Assembly: GCA_900319505.1 (NCBI GenBank)
Contig: ONOV01000149.1
Span: 1 to 6,811 of the forward strand
Direction: 5' to 3'
Length of the DNA: 6,811 bases
DNA from: an uncultured Erysipelotrichaceae bacterium
GTDB taxonomy: Bacteria > Bacillota_I > Bacilli_A > Erysipelotrichales > Erysipelotrichaceae
The notes beneath the pieces are model-generated. The model saw only the letters and a list, made by a program, of their open reading frames with translations, was not told the DNA's origin and searched no databases. Position 1 is the first letter of the stretch; every line of letters starts with the position of its first letter. Made by a program: the position numbers and the translations under genes. Of this stretch, positions 1 through 5,365 are shown in pieces.

Positions 1-887
1 GCCGTGATCAGGTCCAGTACTGGATTTTTGTGCCGGCGGCAAAGCCTAAGGGAATCATTCAGCTGGTTCATGGCTTCGGTGAACATGCCCGCAGGTATCT
101 GCTGATGATTGCCCAGTATGTCTCAGCAGGCTATATCGTAGCCTGTGATGACCATGTCGGTCATGGCAAGACAGCTATCGTCAACAACACCTGGGGTGAC
201 TGGGGTGACGGCGGATTTGAAACCATGGTGAAAGATGAAAAGCTTCTCAAGGAAGAAGTGGAAAAGAAATATCCAAATCTGCCTTACTTCATGTTCGGCC
301 ATTCCATGGGCTCTGTCATCACAAGAGAATTCATGGCCAGATGGGGAAATGAACTGAAAGCAGCGACCATCTGCGGTACATGCGGCGACTTTCCGACGGC
401 GGAAGCAGAAAAAATGCTGAAAGAAGATATTGCCAATGGAAAAGCAAAAGAAACTGATGCCAATGCCTTAGGTATTGCCATGGGCTGGATGGGTGAAAGA
501 TGCGGTGAAATCAAATACGGCAATGAATGGATCTGCTCTGATCCTGATGTACAGTATGACCACGCCTATGATCCATTTGATGCTTTTACAAAGCCGACCA
601 CAAATCAGTCATTCCTCTACTTCCTGGAAATGATTGACGATGTCAAAGGGACAGAATGGGCGGCAAAGGTTCCACATGATCTGCCGATCTACAGTATTGC
701 CGGCGATCAGGATCCGTTCGGTTCTTATGGTGCAGGACCGTATCTTGTTGACAAGTGGCTTCATGACACAGATCATAAGGTAAAGACACAGGTGTACAGC
801 GGCTACAGGCATGAAATTCACAACTATAAGGATATCGGTCATACCGTTGTCGAACGTGTCGCTGCCTTCTTTGATGAAAACGCCTGA
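1..887 (+). CDS. Alpha/beta hydrolase, monoacylglycerol lipase / lysophospholipase type (5' partial)
   Basis: Serine hydrolase of the alpha/beta fold, closest in appearance to the monoacylglycerol lipase/lysophospholipase (PldB, Hydrolase_4) group; it probably cleaves an acyl or other carboxylic ester in the cytoplasm. The reading frame is open to the left edge. The GTG at 30 is not a convincing start, because the codons before it read RDQVQYWIFVPAAKPKG, a typical beta-strand lead-in to this fold, so the true start lies outside the window. Numbering from the first complete codon (base 3; 294 residues present): oxyanion-loop motif VHGFGEH at 22-28, nucleophile elbow GHSMG at 99-103 with Ser101, likely acid Asp237 in GDQDP, and catalytic His270 in the RHEI motif. 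A lid-like insertion lies between about 125 and 215. No signal peptide or membrane segment is visible in the part present. It stands alone on the plus strand, convergent with ispE. The substrate cannot be predicted. Confidence 0.9.
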   Translation, partial: RDQVQYWIFVPAAKPKGIIQLVHGFGEHARRYLLMIAQYVSAGYIVACDDHVGHGKTAIVNNTWGDWGDGGFETMVKDEKLLKEEVEKKYPNLPYFMFGHSMGSVITREFMARWGNELKAATICGTCGDFPTAEAEKMLKEDIANGKAKETDANALGIAMGWMGERCGEIKYGNEWICSDPDVQYDHAYDPFDAFTKPTTNQSFLYFLEMIDDVKGTEWAAKVPHDLPIYSIAGDQDPFGSYGAGPYLVDKWLHDTDHKVKTQVYSGYRHEIHNYKDIGHTVVERVAAFFDENA

Positions 888-904
888 AGCAGTGTATTAC
901 AGGT

Positions 905-956
905 AAAAAAAAGAAGGAGACTGCATGTATGGATATGCCATGCCTGCATTCTCCTT
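905..956 (-). terminator. Rho-independent terminator of the mnmE-ispE operon (convergent region)
   Basis: AAGGAGA at 914-920 pairs perfectly with TCTCCTT at 950-956. After one mismatch (921/949), TGCA at 922-925 pairs with TGCA at 945-948, closing a 19-nt loop. Read on the minus strand, the hairpin is followed by one C and then eight T residues (905-912), the classic intrinsic terminator layout, about 10 bases past the ispE stop codon. On the plus strand the following sequence is only moderately T-rich (957-967), so the hairpin may end the hydrolase transcript less efficiently. The rest of the 888-966 gap holds nothing else I can identify. Confidence 0.85.
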
Positions 957-966
957 TTCGTCTTGT

Positions 967-1809
967 TCAGCGAACCAGAATTTTTGTCTTTCTGACAAAA
1001 AGCTTATGGGTATGGAAGAGATCGGCTGCTTCTTCTACCAGCTGATGGTTCTTCGTAATACCAAACACTGTACTGCCTGACCCGGACATCAGTACGCCGT
1101 CAAAGCCAAGCTGTCTCAGACCTTCTTTAACCTGTCTGATTTCAGGAACCAGCTGCAGGGCTGCATCTTCCAGAGAATTGCCCAGACTGTTAAGAATACC
1201 ATCATAGTCATTCTGCACCAGTGCTTCATGCATCTTCATGCAGTCAGGGTGCAGCGGTTCGGTGGAGTCACATAATGAAAAAGCTTCTTTGGTGGAAACA
1301 CCTCTTCTGGGTTTAACCAGAAGAAGTTCAAAGTCAGGATGACAGACAAACGGAGTGATCTTTTCCCCGATTCCCTGTACATAGGCCGGTCTCGACTGAA
1401 TGCAGAACGGCACATCCGCACCAACTTCCCGGGCACAGTCAATCATTTCATCCAGCGTCATATTCAGTCTCAGCATCCGGTTCATCATCCGGATCGCTGC
1501 TGCCGCATCAGCACTTCCTCCCGCCAGTCCGGCACGGGTCGGAATGTGTTTCTGCAGCTTGCAGGCAAATTCGTTTTCAAAGCCATAGCGGCTGCGCAGC
1601 ACATTGATTGCTTTGATCACCGTATTTTTCTCATTAACCGGAATATAGCTGCGGTTATTGCACAGGGTTGTTTCTTCAGCCGGTGTCATTTCCAGCACAT
1701 CATAGAAGTCTACCGGAACCATGATCATTTCCAGCTCATGATAACCGTCATCTCTTCTGCCTTTGACATTCAGACAGAGATTGATTTTCGCATATGCACG
1801 TTCTTTCAT
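967..1809 (-). CDS. ispE: 4-diphosphocytidyl-2-C-methyl-D-erythritol kinase IspE
   Basis: GHMP-family kinase of the MEP (non-mevalonate) isoprenoid pathway. It uses ATP to phosphorylate the 2-hydroxyl of CDP-methylerythritol, in the cytoplasm. The 280-residue length is normal for the family. Visible motifs: N-terminal AYAKINLCLNV with the conserved Lys8, GRRDDGYHEL at 17-26, the glycine-rich ATP loop PTRAGLAGGSADAAA at about 90-104, GADVPF at 130-135 with the probable catalytic Asp132, and the C-terminal GHMP motif MSGSGSTVFG at 241-250. The start ATG overlaps the rsmA stop as ATGA (1806-1809), and a GAGG lies 7 bases upstream inside rsmA, so translation is probably coupled. It is the last gene of the operon and is followed at once by a terminator. 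In Bacillus subtilis ispE also follows rsmA, but with small genes between them; here they are fused tightly. Confidence 0.96.
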   Translation of the reverse strand: MKERAYAKINLCLNVKGRRDDGYHELEMIMVPVDFYDVLEMTPAEETTLCNNRSYIPVNEKNTVIKAINVLRSRYGFENEFACKLQKHIPTRAGLAGGSADAAAAIRMMNRMLRLNMTLDEMIDCAREVGADVPFCIQSRPAYVQGIGEKITPFVCHPDFELLLVKPRRGVSTKEAFSLCDSTEPLHPDCMKMHEALVQNDYDGILNSLGNSLEDAALQLVPEIRQVKEGLRQLGFDGVLMSGSGSTVFGITKNHQLVEEAADLFHTHKLFVRKTKILVR

Positions 1810-2651
1810 CGTAAAGCCTCGTAGAGTCTGCGCAGTTCTTCCTGTCCCATGGACTGTGCTCTTGTCTTTGGAGAAATACCTGCTTTCTGCAGTGCTTCAT
1901 CTGCCTTTGTGCCATCCTGCAGATATTCCTTCAGATTATTGTAGATCGTTTTTCTTCTCTGTTTGAAGCAGCCTTTCAGAAAAGCAAAGTAAGTCGCTGT
2001 CTCTTCCTGTGATTCCTGTACATCATCACGGCGGGAAAACTGAATAATGACAGAATCGACTGCCGGGGAGGGATTAAACGATCTGGCCGGCACATTGAAC
2101 AGCTTCTTTACCTGGTAAAGATACTGTCCTTCCACACTCAATGTACTGTAAGCGGAACTGTCCGGCAGTGCCGCAAATCTTTCTCCTACTTCTTTCTGAA
2201 CCATCACGGTAATATAGCGGATTGAAGCTTCTTCAAAGAGCTTGAAGAGAACTGGTGTAGTGATGTAGTAAGGCAGATTGGCACAGACAGACACGGAACC
2301 GTATACTTTTTCAAGACGTCCGGTTACTTCTTTAAGATCACACTTGAGGAAATCCTGCCAGATGATTTCCACATTGTCATACGGTGACAGTGTATCTGCT
2401 AATACAGGCTTCAGCGCTTCATCCACTTCATACGCTGTCACGTGCTCAGCATGCAGGGCCAGCTGTTCCGTCAGAGAACCAATGCCGGGACCTATCTCAA
2501 TCACAGCGCCTTCACAATGTGACGCTTCCGCACACTTTTCCACGATCACCGGATCAACCAGAAAATTCTGGCCATAGCCCTTCTTGGCATGCAGGCCGTA
2601 CTGTTCCAGTATTTCCTTAGTCCGGGATGGCGTTGATATGTATCTTGTCAT
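1806..2651 (-). CDS. rsmA: 16S rRNA (adenine(1518)-N6/adenine(1519)-N6)-dimethyltransferase RsmA (KsgA)
   Basis: SAM-dependent methyltransferase that dimethylates the two adjacent adenines in the loop of 16S rRNA helix 45, a late quality-control step of 30S assembly. Using the ATG at 2651 the protein has 281 residues, the usual size. Motifs: KKGYGQNFLVDP at 23-34, SAM motif I IEIGPGIGSLTEQLA at 51-65, acidic EVDE at 75-78 (motif II), catalytic NLPYYITTP at 125-133 (motif IV), NPSPAVDS at 193-200, and the C-terminal rRNA-contact stretch FKQRRKTIYNNL at 229-240. The frame stays open 19 codons further upstream to an ATG at 2708, but that would lie deep inside rnmV and add residues unlike the family. 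The 2651 ATG overlaps the rnmV TGA as ATGA and has a GAGG 7 bases upstream, so it is the better start. Loss of this enzyme gives kasugamycin resistance in known bacteria. Confidence 0.96.
   Translation of the reverse strand: MTRYISTPSRTKEILEQYGLHAKKGYGQNFLVDPVIVEKCAEASHCEGAVIEIGPGIGSLTEQLALHAEHVTAYEVDEALKPVLADTLSPYDNVEIIWQDFLKCDLKEVTGRLEKVYGSVSVCANLPYYITTPVLFKLFEEASIRYITVMVQKEVGERFAALPDSSAYSTLSVEGQYLYQVKKLFNVPARSFNPSPAVDSVIIQFSRRDDVQESQEETATYFAFLKGCFKQRRKTIYNNLKEYLQDGTKADEALQKAGISPKTRAQSMGQEELRRLYEALR
1817..1820 (-). promoter_or_regulatory. Ribosome binding site of ispE (GAGG)
   Basis: GAGG on the minus strand, 7 bases before the ispE ATG and inside the rsmA coding sequence. It supports the start at 1809, which overlaps the rsmA TGA. 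Confidence 0.75.
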
Positions 2652-3187
2652 GAGAGTACCTCTTCCAGCTTTGTGCGGCTGATACCCAGGCAGTTCAGGC
2701 GATGGCACATGGCCTTTGCGGAACCATAGCCGATATGCAGGGTATTGCCGACCTTTTCTCTTTTTCTTGCACTGTCGCTTCTTCCATTCAGTCCCAGTTC
2801 ATACAGATCCATCATCGTTATTCTTTCTGTCGGTTCTTTTACAATCGTCACTGTATTGGATAACGCTTCTTCCAGCGCCTCATAGGACGCATGTTCCACA
2901 CCGACTTTCTTTGCGGTTCTGGCTTTTTTCTTATCAATGAAGGCATTCTTACATCCATCGACTTCCGCATTGATCTTTGCACGGGTCTGATTGCCCGGGG
3001 CATCCGGATCTGTGAAGATGATAACGCCTCTTGCCCGCTGTACTCTCTGGATCAGATTCAGTACCTCTTTTCCAAGGTGCGTTCCATTTGTCTCAATGGT
3101 ATCGCAGTCATAGTAAAGCTTCAGATTGGCAGTATCATTCTTTCCTTCTACAACAATGACTTCCTGAATTCTTTTCTTATTCTCCAT
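2648..3187 (-). CDS. rnmV: Ribonuclease M5 (5S rRNA maturation)
   Basis: RNase M5 cuts both sides of the 5S rRNA precursor to give the mature molecule. In Bacillus subtilis it needs ribosomal protein L18 to shape the substrate. The 179-residue product has an N-terminal Toprim domain: VVEGKNDT at 12-19 with catalytic Glu14, a TNGTHLGKE stretch at 33-41, and FTDPDAPGN at 58-66 with the acidic pair Asp60 and Asp62. KKVGVEHAS at 93-101 is typical of the family and separates it from primases. The C-terminal half (about 120-179) is the M5-specific region, with GRSDSARKREKVG at 135-147. The start ATG overlaps the tatD 3' end by 11 bases and has a GAGG 7 bases upstream; the end overlaps rsmA as ATGA. 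The tatD-rnmV-rsmA order is the same as in Bacillus. Confidence 0.95.
   Translation of the reverse strand: MENKKRIQEVIVVEGKNDTANLKLYYDCDTIETNGTHLGKEVLNLIQRVQRARGVIIFTDPDAPGNQTRAKINAEVDGCKNAFIDKKKARTAKKVGVEHASYEALEEALSNTVTIVKEPTERITMMDLYELGLNGRSDSARKREKVGNTLHIGYGSAKAMCHRLNCLGISRTKLEEVLS
2659..2662 (-). promoter_or_regulatory. Ribosome binding site of rsmA (GAGG), decides the start
   Basis: GAGG on the minus strand, 7 bases before the ATG at 2651. It lies inside the end of rnmV and favours this ATG over the in-frame ATG at 2708. Confidence 0.75.
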
Positions 3188-3947
3188 TCAGAAACCTCTC
3201 ATAGTTGGCATAGACCGTATCCGCCATATGCTCTTCTGAAACACCTCTGACTTCTGCCATCTTACGGAGAATATAAGGGATGTTAGAAGGTTCATTACGG
3301 GTGCCTCTGACCGGTTCCGGTGCCATATAGGGACAATCTGTTTCGGTCAGGAGATATTTTTCATCAATCGCAGAAGCGACTTCTACTGCATGTCTTGCGT
3401 TTTTAAAGGTTAGTGCCCCACCTAAAGCAATATAATAGCCGAGTTTATTGAATTCCTTTGCCATTTCCTTTGTGCCTGAGAAACAGTGCAGCAGTCCTTT
3501 ATGGTGATGTGCCTTCATGATGTCAAATGTATCCTGCATCGCATCCCGGCTGTGTACAGCCACCGGCTTATCCAGTTTCTTTGCCAGATCCATCTGTGCC
3601 GTGAATACTTCACGCTGTCTTTTCCTGATGCCGGGATCTTTCTCCCAATGGTAGTCCAGACCCATTTCACCTAGAACGGATACCTCTTTCAGCTCTGCAT
3701 CTTTCAGAAACTGATTCCATTTTTCGTCTGTCAGTTCTCCCACATCTTCCGGGAAAACTGCACAGGCTGTTTTGTAACGATAGGAATCTCTCTGACAGAA
3801 ATCAATAGAACGCATCGTGTCTTCATGATTCAGACAGATGATCAGCATTCTGTCTACATGTGCCTGCACCGCTCTGTCTACAACACCTTCAAAGTCATCT
3901 TTGAACGCTTCATCAAAGATATGTGCATGTGTATCTACATAATGCAT
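3177..3947 (-). CDS. tatD: TatD family metal-dependent hydrolase / DNase
   Basis: Amidohydrolase-superfamily TIM-barrel enzyme of the TatD/YabD group. Characterised members are magnesium-dependent 3'-5' exonucleases linked to DNA repair and fragmentation; the cellular role of the Firmicute copy next to rnmV is not settled. Using the ATG at 3947 the protein has 256 residues, normal for the family. All expected metal and active-site residues are present: His7 and His9 in DTHAH, Glu94 in GEMGLDY, His132 in VHSRDA, His154 in LHCFSG, and Asp204 in TETDCP. An in-frame ATG exists at 3983 inside mnmE but would add 12 residues before the canonical start, so I reject it. The chosen ATG begins 1 base after the mnmE TAA and has no clear Shine-Dalgarno sequence, which suggests reinitiation by ribosomes finishing mnmE. 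One oddity is that the usual GxHPH-like strand reads AVFPED at 63-68. Confidence 0.94.
   Translation of the reverse strand: MHYVDTHAHIFDEAFKDDFEGVVDRAVQAHVDRMLIICLNHEDTMRSIDFCQRDSYRYKTACAVFPEDVGELTDEKWNQFLKDAELKEVSVLGEMGLDYHWEKDPGIRKRQREVFTAQMDLAKKLDKPVAVHSRDAMQDTFDIMKAHHHKGLLHCFSGTKEMAKEFNKLGYYIALGGALTFKNARHAVEVASAIDEKYLLTETDCPYMAPEPVRGTRNEPSNIPYILRKMAEVRGVSEEHMADTVYANYERFLNGE
3195..3198 (-). promoter_or_regulatory. Ribosome binding site of rnmV (GAGG)
   Basis: GAGG on the minus strand, 7 bases before the rnmV ATG at 3187. It lies inside the last codons of tatD. Confidence 0.75.
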
Positions 3948-3948
3948 A

Positions 3949-5277
3949 TTACTTACCCAGGCAGAAACGGCTGAAGATCTCATCCAGAAGATCTTCTCTG
4001 CTGCCCTCTCCCATAATTTCTCTCAAATCATGCCAGGCATCTTCCAGATCAATCGTAATCAGATCCAGTTCCTGCCCCTCTTCCAGAGCATTGACAGCAT
4101 CCTGCATGGATTTCTCCGCCTGCATGGCAAGTCCGATCTGTCTTTCATTGTTCAGCGTATCCTGCTTCACGGCAATCAGACCTTTTTCATACATCTTCCC
4201 GATTTCATCGATCAGACACTGAATATCCCCATTGACGGCACTGACGGATAAAGCATGCTCTGTATGTGCAATATCTTTCTTGTTATAAACAACAATACGC
4301 TGTCTGTTTTCTGTCATCTTCAGCAGCTCTTCATCTTCTTCCGTCAGATCTTCGGACCCATCCAGAACAACGATTACAAGCGACGCCTTTTCCAGTGCTT
4401 TCAGCGATCTCTGAATGCCGATCTGTTCAACCTTATCATTACTTTCATGAATACCGGCCGTATCGATCAGATTCAGGGTAATGCCGCCCAGTCTGACTCG
4501 TCCTTCCACTAGATCTCTTGTTGTGCCGGCCACATCCGTAACAATCGCTTTATCTTCTTTCAACAGTGCATTCAGCAGAGAACTCTTGCCAACGTTTGGA
4601 CGGCCGAGAATGACTGTATCAATACCTTCTTTGATTTCAATGGAAGCTTTCGCTGTTTCTATCAGTGTATGAATTTCCTTCAGAAAACGATGGCCCGCCG
4701 GCAGAATTTCTTCTTTGGTCAGCTGATGTACATCATCATATTCCGGATAGTCAATATTCACTTCAATATTGGCAATCATCTGAGTCAGTTCTTCACACAG
4801 CGGATCCAGAACCTTTTTAACCGAACCTTCCAGCGCATGCAGGGCACTTCTGGCATTGTTCTCATCCTCTGCCCGGATCAGATCATTGACACTCTCTGCC
4901 TGAGCCAGGTCCATTTTGCCGTTGAGAAACGCCCTTTCAGTAAATTCACCGTGTTCTGCCATCCGGATGCCAGCTTCTCCGAGTACCAGCGACAGAACTC
5001 TTCTTGTAATATATAAACCGCCATGGCAGCATATCTCTACGCTGTCTTCTCCGGTATAGGAACGCGGTGCCCGGTACACATTGATCAGCACCTGATCTAC
5101 CGCTTCCTCTCCATCATGAATCAATCCATAGTGAATGGTATAACCCTTCGCTTCTGTTAAATCTTTACCTGTCAGATGGCTTACTGCCGTCAGTGATTCC
5201 GGTCCGGAAATACGTATCATGGATACTGCTCCCATGGCATTCGCTGTGGCAATTGCTGCAATCGTATCTTCTTTCAT
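3949..5277 (-). CDS. mnmE: tRNA uridine-5-carboxymethylaminomethyl(34) synthesis GTPase MnmE (TrmE)
   Basis: GTPase that works with MnmG to install the carboxymethylaminomethyl group (or its aminomethyl counterpart) on wobble U34 of tRNAs reading split codon boxes; it uses a methylene-tetrahydrofolate carbon and potassium-stimulated GTP hydrolysis. The 442-residue product has the full architecture. The N-terminal tetrahydrofolate-binding domain covers 1-118 (PRSYTGEDSVEICCHGG at 71-87). A helical domain follows, beginning FLNGKMDLAQAE at 117-128. The embedded G domain has GRPNVGKS 225-232 (G1), GTTRD 251-255 (G2), DTAG 272-275 (G3), NKKD 332-335 (G4) and SAV 346-348 (G5). The C-terminal FCLGK, with its conserved Cys439, is intact. 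The frame extends two codons upstream to a TTG at 5283, but the ATG at 5277 has AAAGG 8 bases ahead and the standard start MKEDTIAAIAT. It is the first gene of the operon. Confidence 0.97.
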   Translation of the reverse strand: MKEDTIAAIATANAMGAVSMIRISGPESLTAVSHLTGKDLTEAKGYTIHYGLIHDGEEAVDQVLINVYRAPRSYTGEDSVEICCHGGLYITRRVLSLVLGEAGIRMAEHGEFTERAFLNGKMDLAQAESVNDLIRAEDENNARSALHALEGSVKKVLDPLCEELTQMIANIEVNIDYPEYDDVHQLTKEEILPAGHRFLKEIHTLIETAKASIEIKEGIDTVILGRPNVGKSSLLNALLKEDKAIVTDVAGTTRDLVEGRVRLGGITLNLIDTAGIHESNDKVEQIGIQRSLKALEKASLVIVVLDGSEDLTEEDEELLKMTENRQRIVVYNKKDIAHTEHALSVSAVNGDIQCLIDEIGKMYEKGLIAVKQDTLNNERQIGLAMQAEKSMQDAVNALEEGQELDLITIDLEDAWHDLREIMGEGSREDLLDEIFSRFCLGK

Positions 5278-5285
5278 AATCAATA

Positions 5286-5290
5286 CCTTT
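5286..5290 (-). promoter_or_regulatory. Ribosome binding site of mnmE (AAAGG)
   Basis: AAAGG on the minus strand, 8 bases before the ATG at 5277. It would overlap or abut the alternative TTG at 5283, which argues for the ATG as start. Confidence 0.6.
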
Positions 5291-5296
5291 TACTGC

Positions 5297-5325
5297 ATTC
5301 TACATCAAAACCCTTCATATATAAA
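5297..5325 (-). promoter_or_regulatory. Candidate sigma-A-type promoter of the mnmE operon
   Basis: On the minus strand, TAGAAT (5302-5297) matches the -10 consensus in 5 of 6 positions and TTTATA (5325-5320) matches the -35 in 4 of 6, with a 17-base spacer. Transcription would begin near 5290, giving a very short leader of about 12 bases that still includes the AAAGG. It was found by eye only, and chance matches are common in AT-rich gaps. Confidence 0.35.
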
Positions 5326-5354
5326 AAAGGATGAAACATTCCGCGCATCATCCT
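5323..5354 (-). terminator. Perfect 7-bp inverted repeat with T-tract, possible minus-strand terminator
   Basis: AGGATGA (5328-5334) and TCATCCT (5348-5354) form a perfect 7-bp stem with a 13-base loop. On the minus strand it is followed by five T residues and then ATATAT, the form of a modest intrinsic terminator. It would stop antisense transcription from the helicase side just before the candidate mnmE promoter. On the plus strand the same repeat would lie in, or just before, the helicase leader and has no T-tract. The stem has only three G-C pairs, so its strength is uncertain. Confidence 0.4.
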
Positions 5355-5359
5355 ACAAT
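5331..5359 (+). promoter_or_regulatory. Candidate promoter of the DEAD-box helicase gene
   Basis: TACAAT (5354-5359) matches the -10 consensus in 5 of 6 positions. With a 17-base spacer, ATGAAA (5331-5336) matches the -35 in 4 of 6. Initiation 6-7 bases downstream would fall on the helicase ATG at 5366, giving a leaderless mRNA, which fits the lack of a Shine-Dalgarno sequence there. An alternative AT-rich -10-like stretch (TATATA, 5318-5323) lacks a recognisable -35. Confidence 0.3.
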
Positions 5360-5365
5360 AAAACT

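Noticed and set aside
30..32. GTG as the start codon of the hydrolase
   Set aside because: The frame continues upstream to the window edge with residues typical of the family's first beta strands, so this GTG is an internal Val.
1339..1824. 161-codon plus-strand open frame opposite ispE and the end of rsmA
   Set aside because: It lies fully antisense to a well-supported GHMP kinase gene and its translation is low-complexity and His/Arg/Ser-rich with no family motif; it is a shadow frame.
2652..2708. Upstream in-frame ATG for rsmA at 2708 (19 extra residues)
   Set aside because: The extra residues are the rnmV coding sequence in another frame; the ATG at 2651 has a well-placed GAGG and the standard family N-terminus.
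3948..3983. Upstream in-frame ATG for tatD at 3983
   Set aside because: There is no Shine-Dalgarno sequence before it, and it would add 12 residues ahead of the canonical MxxVDTHAH start.
3986..3997. 12-bp perfect palindrome AGAAGATCTTCT with a nearby repeat of GAAGATCT
   Set aside because: It lies inside conserved MnmE codons (the EDLLDEIF region near the C-terminus), so protein constraint explains it; no operator function is suggested by its position.
5219..5365. N-terminal extension of the helicase by 49 codons from an ATG inside mnmE
   Set aside because: The extension overlaps the mnmE start on the other strand, has no family similarity, and the Q-motif region aligns with the family when translation starts at 5366.
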